Part shown: positions 26,125 through 35,417 of the stretch, in pieces
Layout of the letters: the number at the start of each line of letters is the position of its first letter
Position numbering within the stretch: the first letter of the stretch is position 1
Assembly (NCBI GenBank): GCA_045564915.1
Contig: JBJLGL010000002.1
Location: 1 to 64,000, forward strand
Origin: JAQWRV01 sp045564915
GTDB lineage: Bacteria; Pseudomonadota; Alphaproteobacteria; Rhodospirillales; Rhodospirillaceae
Reading direction: 5' to 3'
Length of the DNA: 64,000 nt
Translations under genes and position numbers: made by a program
The notes under the pieces: generated by a model
What the model saw: the letters and a program-made list of their open reading frames with translations, nothing else
Database searches by the model: none
What the model was told of the DNA's origin: nothing

Positions 26125-27210
26125 ATGATGCCTTTATTGCCCCGGCCCGGACTCGACAGGATTCGGCCTTACACGCCTGGACAACAACCCTCAGGTGTAG
26201 ACGGCATTAAGTTGTCAGCCAATGAATCGGCCTTGGGACCTAGTCCCGAGGCGCTTAAGGCTTTTCATGCAGCCGAGGGCATCATTGAGCGCTATCCCGA
26301 TGCGAATGCTGTGGCAGTGCGGACAGCTATTGCAGAGCGCTATGAATTGAATGTGAAACAAATTCTAATGGGAATAGGCTCCGACGAACTACTTAGTACA
26401 CTAGTTCGTGCTTATGCGGGTGCTGGTGATGAAGTGCTGTACCCCTCTGTTACGTTTTCTATGTATAGCATCTATGCTCATTCAGCTGGAGCTGAGATTA
26501 TTCAGGCACCAGTTACAAACTATGCTGTTGATATAGATGCTATTTTGGAGGCAGTGACAGAACGCACTAAAGTTGTAATTATTGCTAACCCTAATAATCC
26601 AACAGGAACTTATCTAGGGTCTGCTGAATTGGAACGCTTTCGTTCTATTTTACGTGATGACATCCTCCTGATTATTGATGCGGCTTATGCGGAATATGTT
26701 ACTAAGAAAGATTACGAGGCCGGTCATACCTTAGTTGAAGCTACTGATAATACCGCTATGACCCGGACTTTCTCAAAAGTGTATGGCTTAGCCTCTATCC
26801 GTCTTGGTTGGTGCTACACTCACCCGGATATCATTTCTGTCATTGGCAAGATTCGTTCGCCTTTCAATGTGTCAACGGCAGGACAGGCAGCCGGTGTTGC
26901 TGCAATCAAAGATACTACACACGTTGAGAAAATCATTAGCCATACGGCCAAGTGGCATAGCATAGCGACACAGCGTTTAGCTGGTATGGGGTTGGAGGTA
27001 ACGGGGACGGAAGGTAATTTTGTCTGTGTTGGTTTTCCCGACAAAGACGGCATGCGAGCCAAAGATTGTGATTCCTTTTTGCGTGATAAGAATATAATTA
27101 CCCGATATCTGGCAATTTTTGGTTTACCCAATCACCTGCGGATCACTATAGGACGTGAAGAAGAAATGGAACTGTGCCTCGATGCGGTTGAAGCATTTGT
27201 GAAAGGGTAA
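26125..27210 (+). CDS. hisC: Histidinol-phosphate aminotransferase
   Basis: 361 aa, usual HisC length. PLP enzyme of fold type I: NPNNPTG at residues 155-161, Asp185 and Tyr188 of IIDAAYAEY, the Schiff-base Lys218 in TFSKVYGLASIRLGW and Arg226. The opening RIRPYTPGQ and LSANESALGPSP are typical of HisC. It transaminates imidazole-acetol phosphate in histidine synthesis. A standalone copy away from other his genes can also serve in phenylalanine/tyrosine synthesis. GGAG precedes the ATG. Confidence 0.92.
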   Translation: MMPLLPRPGLDRIRPYTPGQQPSGVDGIKLSANESALGPSPEALKAFHAAEGIIERYPDANAVAVRTAIAERYELNVKQILMGIGSDELLSTLVRAYAGAGDEVLYPSVTFSMYSIYAHSAGAEIIQAPVTNYAVDIDAILEAVTERTKVVIIANPNNPTGTYLGSAELERFRSILRDDILLIIDAAYAEYVTKKDYEAGHTLVEATDNTAMTRTFSKVYGLASIRLGWCYTHPDIISVIGKIRSPFNVSTAGQAAGVAAIKDTTHVEKIISHTAKWHSIATQRLAGMGLEVTGTEGNFVCVGFPDKDGMRAKDCDSFLRDKNIITRYLAIFGLPNHLRITIGREEEMELCLDAVEAFVKG

Positions 27211-27360
27211 AGTTATAGTCAAAGGAGCCCATCACCTTGGTTGGTGTTATTTCAATGCACACGCTTGATGCTGATTAGTAAGGAGCCTGTTAAATGACAA
27301 CTTTAGATAGGAAGGGGTATTGAAAACTAGTTTTGTGGTTTAGTAGATAGAATTAGTTGG

Positions 27361-27780
27361 CTAAACGTTATCTCGAATAACCCCTTTTACATCGACTAGA
27401 TGAGACATGATGGTCTCATTTATTTCATTATAAGCTGCTTCCATCTCTTGGATCTTTAGACGCAGGCTGCGTAGCTCTTCGGAGCTAGCATCTGTTAAAG
27501 GTCCTTTATTACTGGTAACTGTGAGAGTCATGGCGATGTAGCGGGCTTTCATCTCAGCTACCATTTTTGCGAGGGCAATCATCTCATGTGGATCAATTAC
27601 ATCAACGTGGCGTTTTAGTGCACGTCTCATTTCGTCTTCGATAACATGACCAACATGACTAGTAAATTGACTTGCGGACAGCGGACCCGTACTTGTCCCT
27701 TCAGCGTGAGTCAAAGTAGCAGCTTTTGAAGTCTGTTCATCTTTGTTGCGGTGGACGGCGATAAAATCAATCACTGACAT
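27361..27780 (-). CDS. Small helical protein of unknown function
   Basis: 139 aa, soluble. Residues 40-85 form an amphipathic helix run (HVIEDEMRRALKRHVDVID, EMIALAKMVAEMKARY). The C-terminal third (SSEELRSLRLKIQEMEAAYNEI) is a likely coiled coil. The low-complexity front section (AEGTSTGPLSASQF) looks disordered. I do not recognise a family. An elaborate inverted repeat lies 48-95 nt upstream of the start. Confidence 0.65.
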   Translation of the reverse strand: MSVIDFIAVHRNKDEQTSKAATLTHAEGTSTGPLSASQFTSHVGHVIEDEMRRALKRHVDVIDPHEMIALAKMVAEMKARYIAMTLTVTSNKGPLTDASSEELRSLRLKIQEMEAAYNEINETIMSHLVDVKGVIRDNV

Positions 27781-27827
27781 GGCTGGTCTCTTTTGGTTCT
27801 GATCTATTTGACTTATTAATATTCGTT

Positions 27828-27875
27828 ACTTGGCAGCGCATACTATTCAAGAAATATGCAAAACCCATGCCAAGT
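27828..27875. promoter_or_regulatory. Nested inverted repeats upstream of a small helical protein gene
   Basis: Outer arms ACTTGGCA (27828-27835) and TGCCAAGT (27868-27875) enclose inner arms GCATA (27838-27842) and TATGC (27855-27859), leaving a 12-nt loop. This could be a double operator or a 5'-UTR hairpin of the gene starting at 27780 on the minus strand. Confidence 0.4.
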
Positions 27876-28045
27876 GGCTTAACAAACCTTTAATCCAATA
27901 GAAACAATGACTTAGAAATTATCTGGTGCCCCTTTGCACGTCCCAGAAGGGCAGGTCAGTCATTATGACCGGGTTGATGGGCAACCTCTGCCGGGCAGCA
28001 AGAGTATTTAGGGCGTGCAGGCTATCCTAACTGAAGGAATCACGT

Positions 28046-28957
28046 TTACCGTTCGCAATTGACAACAAATTCTGGATGGTCAGTACCAATAAAGCGGGTG
28101 TTAAGTGCAGCATGACTGTTGACAGTAGCGCGCTCTTTGCCGTTTTGGAATGCTTGCAGAGCTGTGGCATTGTCAAAGGTACCAGTCGTCCAAATAATTT
28201 GCCGAATTTGGACGCCAATATTCTTGTCACCAAACCACACGAGGTCTCCTTGGTTATGGATACTCTGGTTTTGAAAATATACCCATCTACCAGCATTGTC
28301 TTGGTAACGGCCTCCGCAGGTATAATAGCTTGCTTTACGGAACTTCTCGAAGTTTTCATTACCGCTAAGAATTTTTCCCTCAGTATCTAGCACTATTTCT
28401 CGACGCCATAAATCCGAATGAGAGAGAAAGCTGGTGGTATTGAGGAGATTATTATTTTTACCAACGCGACAATCCCCTTTATTAGTAGAGCCGCTAAATT
28501 GCCCGGCTTCTTTGGTCCAATACATCATACATTTAGTGTCTGAAAATACATCTTCAGGCGTGATTGTGGCTACCATTGCAACATCATTGGTGAGGTAGTC
28601 CCAATCGCCCTCATTCTTCTCCAAGAACGCATGCACGATAGTTTGACGTTCAACATCCGGATACATGTGATGGATCGTAATGTAATTCAGTGGGCCGCGG
28701 ATGCCTTCCTTACCATAGTTCTCTATGACGAATAGCATACCTGGAAAGTGATCGGACTTTATGGCTTTATAAACCATATGGCTACGATTGTGGCGGTCTT
28801 CTGTCCTTACTTTGTTATAGTTTTCATTAAACGTTTGTATTTCGTTGTCCCAACTACCTGAGAGCCAGTGCACGAAAGTATCAAAATCACGCGTAACTTG
28901 GGCTATGGCTGCACTATTCGATACAAATATAACTAGGATTATAGTTGAAAAACGCAT
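28046..28957 (-). CDS. Exported CpcT/CpeT-like protein
   Basis: 303 aa with a signal peptide (STIILVIFVSNSAAIA). The body follows the CpcT/CpeT (DUF1001) pattern: WLSGSWDNEIQTFNENY near the start, LFVIENYGKEG, HMYPDVERQTIVHAFLEK, then CMMYWTKEAGQFSGS...DCRVG with paired Cys, and a late YYTCGGRYQ. In cyanobacteria these proteins attach bilins to phycobiliproteins, but relatives in non-phototrophs have unknown roles. The present one is secreted and sits 1 nt after an FAD-linked oxidase gene, so it is probably cotranscribed with it. Confidence 0.7.
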   Translation of the reverse strand: MRFSTIILVIFVSNSAAIAQVTRDFDTFVHWLSGSWDNEIQTFNENYNKVRTEDRHNRSHMVYKAIKSDHFPGMLFVIENYGKEGIRGPLNYITIHHMYPDVERQTIVHAFLEKNEGDWDYLTNDVAMVATITPEDVFSDTKCMMYWTKEAGQFSGSTNKGDCRVGKNNNLLNTTSFLSHSDLWRREIVLDTEGKILSGNENFEKFRKASYYTCGGRYQDNAGRWVYFQNQSIHNQGDLVWFGDKNIGVQIRQIIWTTGTFDNATALQAFQNGKERATVNSHAALNTRFIGTDHPEFVVNCER

Positions 28958-28958
28958 A

Positions 28959-30548
28959 TTAGAGTCCTAGTGCACCTGGATTAATGAGACCATCTGGATC
29001 AACATAGGACTTTAGTGTTCTTAGCATCTCTAAAGCACTGTTATTGCGCTCGCGTGTGTAAGGATACATTTTCCCAATTTGCATGTGTGTACCACCGCAC
29101 TCATATATACAGTCAATAATTCTCTCTGTAAGTTCCGCGACAACTATGCGTCCTTCTTCATTGGGTTCAAAATTTATCATTTTTTCCAAAGCTTCGGGGT
29201 CGGTGTGCCGCTCAATAAATGCTGCACGTGAATCTTCCCAATAAAAGACGGGCTCGAAAAGAAAAGCATTAGTTGCGATCGTTGTAAACATAGCCCCCTT
29301 AATGATCTTGTTCTCTTCCATCTTGTTACTATAACTATCATAAAGTGCATTAATCTTGTCGTTGAATTCCGCAACACGTGAGAACGGAAGAATGCCGTGC
29401 ATGGCTAGCCAACGCTCACCCGAAGTGCCTACAAGGGAAAAAGGGGGGAATGGGTATGCCCGGACAACCGCTGGGATCGTATTTACTATCTCATTCCCGT
29501 GGGGGCTGACTACTGCACGCAGCGCCTGAAGCTGGGATTTCATTTGTTGCAGGTCTAGCGTTTCACAAATGAAGTGAGCGGTATATTGAGCTTTATCAAT
29601 AAAGCGCTTACCTGCAGCGGCGATTTTTATCATTTGCCAGAGTCCGGCAAAGACATTTCGGCCAGCCAATCCAACAGCAAACAATGTTTTGATATCCTGC
29701 ACCAATCCCTGTCCACCGGTAAAAACTTTCATAACAGTTGCATCAAAACCAAACGCTTCTGTCGGCAGGCCCTCACGTGCCGCCGCCGCCATTCCTTTGT
29801 TTAGCCCTTCAAAAGTCTCGAATCCGTAGGATATACCCATGACAACTGGTAGGCGTCGCTGCAAACGAAGCGTGATTGTCATTTTTATTCCTAGTGCACC
29901 TGCGTCATTGCAAAAGATACCAGTTAGGTCCGGGCCGTAGTGGCGGAAGAAGGGCGAATGTTTAGGCTGCCCGGCAGACCCAGTCACCAATATTGAACCA
30001 TCCGCTAATGCAATTTCCATGCTTTCTACGCTGGCACCAGAAGGCCCGTGTTTGGATGATCCGTAAGTGAGAGTACCCTGTGAGATGGAACCTCCGACTG
30101 TCGCATTCAGGCCCGAGAAGGGCCCCCAGAATACAGGCCGCACATTCTTGTCACTGAGAGAATCTTCCAGAGCGGCCCAGGTGCAGCCAGCCTCCACGGT
30201 TACATACATATCCTCGGTATTTATCTCAAGAATGCGGTTTAGCTTTCGCGTGTCGACTGTAATTCCTTTACTTGTAGTGGGAACGTATCCATCGGTGTAT
30301 GAGAACCCTCCGCCGCGGGGAAAAACTGCAACACCTGCTTTAGTGATAGTAGCTATTGACTTGCATAGTTGCTCTTTTGACTGTGGTTGGATTACCGCCA
30401 TCACAGTTGGACCTGAATTATTCACGTCCTGCGAGTAGTAGATCCGCTCTGTCTCATCTGTAATAACATACTCAGTACCGAGAATAGATTGAAGAGTAGC
30501 GATCAACATATTGTCTAGTTCATCATCGTAATGTTGCACTTCTGGCAT
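28959..30548 (-). CDS. FAD-linked oxidase/dehydrogenase (vanillyl-alcohol oxidase/GlcD-type)
   Basis: 529 aa from the ATG at 30548 (GAGGAA, spacing 6). The PCMH FAD-binding domain is clear: FPRGGGFSYTDGYVP, VEAGCTWAALEDSL, VGGSISQGTLTYGSSKHG and LADGSILVTGS. The C-terminal cap ends in SYVDPDGLINPGALGL, the FAD_oxidase_C signature. Related to 4-cresol dehydrogenase, vanillyl-alcohol oxidase and D-lactate dehydrogenase type enzymes. The middle region includes a hydrophobic stretch (IKTLFAVGLAGRNVFAGLW). Substrate unknown, but it ends the minus arm of the IclR-linked block and is followed by the exported CpeT-like gene. Confidence 0.85.
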   Translation of the reverse strand: MPEVQHYDDELDNMLIATLQSILGTEYVITDETERIYYSQDVNNSGPTVMAVIQPQSKEQLCKSIATITKAGVAVFPRGGGFSYTDGYVPTTSKGITVDTRKLNRILEINTEDMYVTVEAGCTWAALEDSLSDKNVRPVFWGPFSGLNATVGGSISQGTLTYGSSKHGPSGASVESMEIALADGSILVTGSAGQPKHSPFFRHYGPDLTGIFCNDAGALGIKMTITLRLQRRLPVVMGISYGFETFEGLNKGMAAAAREGLPTEAFGFDATVMKVFTGGQGLVQDIKTLFAVGLAGRNVFAGLWQMIKIAAAGKRFIDKAQYTAHFICETLDLQQMKSQLQALRAVVSPHGNEIVNTIPAVVRAYPFPPFSLVGTSGERWLAMHGILPFSRVAEFNDKINALYDSYSNKMEENKIIKGAMFTTIATNAFLFEPVFYWEDSRAAFIERHTDPEALEKMINFEPNEEGRIVVAELTERIIDCIYECGGTHMQIGKMYPYTRERNNSALEMLRTLKSYVDPDGLINPGALGL

Positions 30549-30576
30549 AGTGTTCCTCAACTAGATATTCTTAGTT

Positions 30577-32316
30577 TCAATCTCTCAAGAGCGCAACGAC
30601 GGCTGCTGTGTGAAAAGCATGATCGTTTGATAGGGTGGTTGTCTTAGCATTCAGTGTCAATTCTGATGCCCGTCGGCACCGCTTCATGTGCGGTCCCCCA
30701 TCTCGTGGACAAAAGTTCACGGGGAAGTCGATAGCCTGCAAATGAGTTTTGGTATCGACCTCAAGAGCACTGTTGACCAAGTCTTGAATTACTGGGGCTG
30801 CCTTAAGAAGATCACAAACACGCTGGTGGATTCTTGCTGGCTCGGTTTCCGGTGACTTATCTAAAGCATTTTCTGGAGAGGGATTAAACCAGGGCCAGAA
30901 TAGTTCGCTATCACGGATTGCATACCATGCCTTATTCAAGTGCTCGCCGTATGGTTGTGGTGCCAGAGCTGGCGCTAGTCGGTTTTTTAGAGCGATTTTT
31001 TCTGCATCGTCAAAAAACCAGAAATCGACTGCTATCCATGACCGAATATCGTAGTTGCTATCAATTGCCAGCTTTAGTGCTACAAGACCGCCACCGCCGC
31101 AAGAAATTAAATGAAATGATCTTATACCAAGGGATGCTATTGCCTCATTAATGGCTTGTGCGCAGGCGTTAACCGTAACCCCATCATTTCCCCAAGCAGG
31201 CCCCGTTTCACCGTGGCCGGGCAAGTCAAAGGCAATGAATGGGCGTTTTCCAGTGAGTGCGGTCGCAATAGACTGCCAAGCTGATGCAGCAGATCCCAAG
31301 TCATGAATTAAAATGACAGGTAGAGCACTTCCAACATGCCCTCGCGTGATACAAAGCTGACCGGATAAAGTATCCGCATAGCTTCTCCAGGAGCGGTCTC
31401 TTATCGTAGCTGTCGCGGTGACCGGTGGTGCATCTCCTTGTGCGTGCTCAATGAGCCTTTTCTTGGCAGCCGTGTTAAGAATTTCTAACGTATCAAAGCG
31501 CTCAACTGAAACTATATCCGGTATGTCTTCTGGAATTCGATCTAGATGTAAATATAGGAGATCATAAGGCTGAGCAGTTACTAAACAGGGAGATGAGATA
31601 TTTTCTAAGATCTTAATACCGTCGCAGCGAAAAGCTGCTCCATAGCCATCGGACTCGTGACAGCCTGTCCGCAGCAAGTCCATGACATCTCCCTGTATAG
31701 TTACTGGATCCGGGACAGTAAATTTTGATTTCATTCGCTCGCGCCCTGTTTGTGACTGCACTGACCAGGGAAAGAATAGAAATTGATCGCGGATCCGACG
31801 CCAGATGTGTGCTAAATGCTGACCATCAGGTTGAGGTGTGTAGTCATGAAAGTAGTTTGACAGTATTTCCGTACGTTCATTTTCTGTAACTACCAAGTAA
31901 CCGTTAGCAACTGTCATGGTCACCCGGTCCGGATAAAGATGGGCGAATTCGGCAGCAATCATCGCACCAGTGTGATGCCCGTAAAGACCAAACCGACTTA
32001 TGCCAATGGTATCAGCAAAAGCCGCCAGAGCATGGGCAAAATCACTTAGGTCAAAAGGTCCCTCGCTATCCAATGGGTCAGACGCGCCATAGCCAGGGGT
32101 ATCAGGCGCTATAATAGTGAAATTATCAGCCCAAGCCTTCATCAAAGGTTCACATTCTAATGATGACCGGGGGCTCATATGTAACATAATCAGAGGTGGG
32201 CCGGTGCCCGTACGCCTATAGTGTACTTGCCGCGTATTTTTCTCGCCTACTTTACAAGAGGCATCCTTAGTCGCGTATGTATCTAATGTAGCGAAATGGC
32301 GGGTTATTACAGTCAT
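30577..32316 (-). CDS. Tandem alpha/beta-hydrolase-fold protein lacking both nucleophile serines
   Basis: 579 aa built from two alpha/beta-hydrolase domains, about residues 20-295 and 325-575. Domain 1 has PLIMLHMSPRSS, PDTPGYGASDP and the elbow GHHTG (113-117), with His115 in the nucleophile position. Domain 2 has PVILIHDLGSAASAW, FDLPGHGETG and SCGGGG (405-410), with Gly407 in the nucleophile position. Both domains share an IRDxxLFxPW motif (near 175 and in YAIRDSELFWPW), showing an internal duplication. Without Ser/Cys/Asp nucleophiles ordinary esterase chemistry is unlikely. Cofactor-free lyase or dioxygenase-type roles, or loss of function, remain possible. It sits between the IclR regulator and the FAD oxidase on the same strand. 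Confidence 0.8.
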   Translation of the reverse strand: MTVITRHFATLDTYATKDASCKVGEKNTRQVHYRRTGTGPPLIMLHMSPRSSLECEPLMKAWADNFTIIAPDTPGYGASDPLDSEGPFDLSDFAHALAAFADTIGISRFGLYGHHTGAMIAAEFAHLYPDRVTMTVANGYLVVTENERTEILSNYFHDYTPQPDGQHLAHIWRRIRDQFLFFPWSVQSQTGRERMKSKFTVPDPVTIQGDVMDLLRTGCHESDGYGAAFRCDGIKILENISSPCLVTAQPYDLLYLHLDRIPEDIPDIVSVERFDTLEILNTAAKKRLIEHAQGDAPPVTATATIRDRSWRSYADTLSGQLCITRGHVGSALPVILIHDLGSAASAWQSIATALTGKRPFIAFDLPGHGETGPAWGNDGVTVNACAQAINEAIASLGIRSFHLISCGGGGLVALKLAIDSNYDIRSWIAVDFWFFDDAEKIALKNRLAPALAPQPYGEHLNKAWYAIRDSELFWPWFNPSPENALDKSPETEPARIHQRVCDLLKAAPVIQDLVNSALEVDTKTHLQAIDFPVNFCPRDGGPHMKRCRRASELTLNAKTTTLSNDHAFHTAAVVALLRD

Positions 32317-32327
32317 ACTTCAAGGGC

Positions 32328-33128
32328 CTACGCCAACGGTGAATGTGCCTTGTTAAAATCTTGACCAATTTTCTGAGCGGTATCTTTCATGAACTCAATA
32401 TTTTTTTCGATAGCCTGGTCCGTTGACATGGCAGAGCGAATGAAGCGGACTACCAATCCACCTATGACATTACCTTTTACATAAAGGGGTACAGCAATAC
32501 TCATTTCTGCCATAGCTGGGTTATCAAACACTGCAAACCCATTTTTCTGTACTTCTGCTAAGATACGATTCACTAGCTGACTATGCCTAGCTATATTATC
32601 CTCAGGTCTTTCAGACTGTTGCAGTATGTCAAGTAAAACTTCGCGCTTCTCATCACTGCAGAAGGCCAGATACACACGGCCAGAAGATGAGCCCAGAACA
32701 GGTACTCTCAGGCCTGCAGAGTAACGTACCAAGGCGAGTGGACTATCTCTGTCGGTTGTTTCTCGTACTAACATCGATGTTCCGTTTAAGGTTGCGATTG
32801 CTAGTGGCCAAACCACATTACTAGCTAATGCGTTGAGATGCGGTTTGGCAATCTCCTGAACCCAGGACTCATCATCGTATCCTTCAGACAGGGACCTGAC
32901 TTTCGTTGTAAGTCGGTAGCGGTCGTCACTAAGATCTCTCACAGCGTAACCTGCCACGCAGAGGGTCTCTAGTACCCTATAGGCAGTCGTACGTGGTAAC
33001 CGTATCGCTTTTGCGATATCTGTTACACTTGCTCCGTTGTGCTGGTTAAGCTCTTGCAGGGCATCGAGTCCGCGCATAAGAGCTCGAATGGGGCGCACTG
33101 ATTCCTTTAATAAGTTCTTGTCTGCCAT
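32328..33128 (-). CDS. IclR-family transcriptional regulator
   Basis: 266 aa from the ATG at 33128 with GAGAAAG upstream; 27 upstream residues from a longer frame look non-coding. The N-terminal winged helix is ALMRGLDALQELNQHNGASVTDIAKAIRLPRTTAYRVLETL. The effector domain (residues 80-260) has ALVRYSAGLRVPVLGSSSGRVYLAF and SIAVPLYVKGNVIGGLVVRF. IclR proteins usually control nearby aromatic or acid catabolic genes. It is transcribed away from the plus-strand flavin reductase/monooxygenase set, across a 287-nt gap with an inverted repeat, so that set and its own operon are the likely targets. Confidence 0.92.
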   Translation of the reverse strand: MADKNLLKESVRPIRALMRGLDALQELNQHNGASVTDIAKAIRLPRTTAYRVLETLCVAGYAVRDLSDDRYRLTTKVRSLSEGYDDESWVQEIAKPHLNALASNVVWPLAIATLNGTSMLVRETTDRDSPLALVRYSAGLRVPVLGSSSGRVYLAFCSDEKREVLLDILQQSERPEDNIARHSQLVNRILAEVQKNGFAVFDNPAMAEMSIAVPLYVKGNVIGGLVVRFIRSAMSTDQAIEKNIEFMKDTAQKIGQDFNKAHSPLA

Positions 33129-33360
33129 ATACTTTCTCGTGGGCCTGATTATGCAGGCTAACCTCATAAACAGCGTGAAAGCTAGAATGCGACCACTATG
33201 CGGCGGCATAAACCCCTTTACCTTAAGGACTTTATAGGACAGCCTATTGGATTGACCAGTAGATGGACAGAACTTTGAATTTAGAGCCTTATACTAATAC
33301 CCAGCTAATGACATGGTCAGCGTATGAAAATGGCACTGAGCTTGGTGTTGGAGGCAGTTT

Positions 33361-33375
33361 TGCGGCATAACCGCA
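33361..33375. promoter_or_regulatory. Short inverted repeat in the IclR/flavin-reductase gap, candidate operator
   Basis: TGCGG (33361-33365) and CCGCA (33371-33375) are separated by CATAA, about 40 nt upstream of the flavin reductase start. Placement between a regulator and divergent catabolic genes is the main support. It is a short palindrome, so chance is possible. Confidence 0.3.
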
Positions 33376-33415
33376 TAGACAGAGGGCCTATTGCACCCTT
33401 AAAACAGTTTTTGCT

Positions 33416-33961
33416 GTGACTGAAGAAATAACAAAACCGGAGTACGATTTGACCATCGGCGGTCAGGTTGGATTCGATCCTTCCGCGGACGAGGAGTCTC
33501 GTAATGCCTTCCGCAATGCCTTAGGACAGTTTTGCACAGGTGTGACAACGGTAACTACGGTTGCTCCTGACGGTGAACGCATTGGTATTACAGTTAACTC
33601 ATTTAATTCGCTATCACTAGAACCTCCTTTGATCCTATGGAGTATTTCGAACACCACACCCAGCTTCTTCTGCTTTCAGCCAGGCGACCCATTTGTTGTT
33701 AATGTACTCTCAGCTGACCAAGAAGACTTGGCCATGAAATTCGCCCGTTCAGGGTCTGACAACAAATTCGAGGGTGTAGCCACTCATACTGGCCTGCAAG
33801 ATGTACCTATTATTGATGGATGTGTAGCCTATCTGGAATGTCAAGTTGAAGACCGGCATGTCGGAGGGGATCACGACATCATAGTTGGCAGGGTCAGGAG
33901 GATTTTCAATCTTCTAAAAGCACCCCTCTTATTCCACGACGGCTCTTTTCGCAGTCTCTAA
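33416..33961 (+). CDS. Flavin reductase domain protein (HpaC-like)
   Basis: 181 aa, GTG start, no clear ribosome site. The split-barrel FMN fold is recognisable from FRNALGQFCTGVTTVTTV near residue 32, ITVNSFNSLSLEPPLILWSI and FVVNVLSADQEDLAMKFA, ending with the HDIIVGRV strand. Such proteins supply reduced flavin to a two-component monooxygenase. The FAD monooxygenase 183 nt downstream is of the single-component type. The reductase may therefore serve another enzyme, or act as a quinone/disulfide reductase. First of five plus-strand genes opposite the IclR gene. Confidence 0.85.
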   Translation: MTEEITKPEYDLTIGGQVGFDPSADEESRNAFRNALGQFCTGVTTVTTVAPDGERIGITVNSFNSLSLEPPLILWSISNTTPSFFCFQPGDPFVVNVLSADQEDLAMKFARSGSDNKFEGVATHTGLQDVPIIDGCVAYLECQVEDRHVGGDHDIIVGRVRRIFNLLKAPLLFHDGSFRSL

Positions 33962-34143
33962 ATCCAACAAAAGTGTTTTTTTGGTTATAGGTCCTGGCAT
34001 CAGACTAAATACTGATCACATATTGAACAAAATTAGGCCGCGCCTTGCCGCCACCCAATAGGGTGCTAAGAATGAATTATCTCAAGTTTAGGGTCTCTAT
34101 TAATATCCCTATTTTTCCTCGGTAGTTAAGGGAAATCGCTGCC

Positions 34144-35355
34144 ATGTCGATTCATTTAAGGGGTAAAGATCCGGTAATTATTGCTGGTGCTGGTCCAGTT
34201 GGGTGCACGCTTGCTTTGTGCTTGGCCCGTAAGGGTATCCCGGTGCTAATGTTTGAAAGCGAACCGGAGCTTCCCGAAGACCTGAGGGCGTCAACCTGGC
34301 ATCCACCAACACTCGATATGCTTGACGAGTTAGAAATTACTGAGGAGCTTATCGCCACAGGGCTTATAGTTCCACACTATCAATATCGTGATCGTCGTAC
34401 AGGTGAGTACGCTAACTTTGATATGTCAGTTTTGAGCGACGTCACCCGACATCCTTATAGGCTCCAAACAGAACAGTTCCGCCTTACACAGATCATATGC
34501 CGTATCCTTGAGGGCATGCCAAATTCTGAGGTGAGGTTCAGCCATCAAGTAGTAGATGTTGCACAGGATGAAGACGCCGTATCGGTAACCGTATCAACGC
34601 CCAACGGCCGTGAAAATATTCGTGGGTCTATAGTTTTTGGTGGAGATGGTGCTAATAGTGCAATCCGACGAAAAGCGTCTATTGAATTTGAAGGCTTTAC
34701 TTGGCCTGAGAAGTTCCTGGTCGCAAGCACCACTTATCCGTTAGAGAATCACTTTCCGGGGTTAGCCTGGGTGAATTATATCTCTGATCCCGATGAATGG
34801 TGTGTGCTATTGCGATGTAACAACCTGTGGCGTTGTCTCTTTCCAACAAAGCCAGGAATACCTGACGATACTTTGTTATCTGATGAATATATTCAAGAGC
34901 ATCTACATTTTCTTGTCGAAAAAGAAGGTGATTTTGATATTGGTCACCGCACGCTATATAACGTACATCAACGTGTCGCTAAGCAGTATCGTATTGGACG
35001 TATCTTACTCGGTGGAGACGCCGCTCACGTCAATAATCCACTCGGTGGTATGGGTATGAACGGCGGAATCCATGATGCTATCAATCTAGCAGAAAAGCTG
35101 ATCATGATGGACAATGGAGACGCAGGTGATGAGGTTCTTGACCTTTACGATCGGCAGCGACGGATAATTTGTAAGAAATTTGTTCAAGAACAAACGATTG
35201 CCAACAAGAGAGCTATCGAAGCTGCTGATTCAAAAGCCCATAAGAAACAGCAAGCCAAATATATGGAGGCGGCCGCAAATCCAGAACTGGCTAAACCTTT
35301 CCTTATGCGAACTTCCATGATTGATGGTGTGCGCGAATCGTATAAGATTACTTAA
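34144..35355 (+). CDS. FAD-dependent aromatic monooxygenase (MhpA/PHBH-like)
   Basis: 403 aa. Rossmann motif IIAGAGPVG near residues 12-20, the DG motif VFGGDGANSAIRR and the GD motif LLGGDAAHVNNPLGGMGMNGGIHDA. These define a class A single-component hydroxylase that uses NAD(P)H directly. Closest by feel to 3-(3-hydroxyphenyl)propionate-type hydroxylases; length is shorter than MhpA (no C-terminal thioredoxin-like domain). The ATG has AAGGGAAA upstream. Together with the flanking reductase, racemase-fold and deacetylase-fold genes it suggests oxidation of an aromatic or heteroaromatic acid. Confidence 0.88.
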   Translation: MSIHLRGKDPVIIAGAGPVGCTLALCLARKGIPVLMFESEPELPEDLRASTWHPPTLDMLDELEITEELIATGLIVPHYQYRDRRTGEYANFDMSVLSDVTRHPYRLQTEQFRLTQIICRILEGMPNSEVRFSHQVVDVAQDEDAVSVTVSTPNGRENIRGSIVFGGDGANSAIRRKASIEFEGFTWPEKFLVASTTYPLENHFPGLAWVNYISDPDEWCVLLRCNNLWRCLFPTKPGIPDDTLLSDEYIQEHLHFLVEKEGDFDIGHRTLYNVHQRVAKQYRIGRILLGGDAAHVNNPLGGMGMNGGIHDAINLAEKLIMMDNGDAGDEVLDLYDRQRRIICKKFVQEQTIANKRAIEAADSKAHKKQQAKYMEAAANPELAKPFLMRTSMIDGVRESYKIT

Positions 35356-35417
35356 GCGATTAGATAATAGCGTTATACGCCTGCAAAAAAGCCGGAGACT
35401 GAGAGAGAGGGTGCACC

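Noticed and set aside
28027..28359. 110-aa minus-strand frame within the CpcT/CpeT-like gene
   Set aside because: Different frame from the CpeT-like motifs and no signal or ribosome site.
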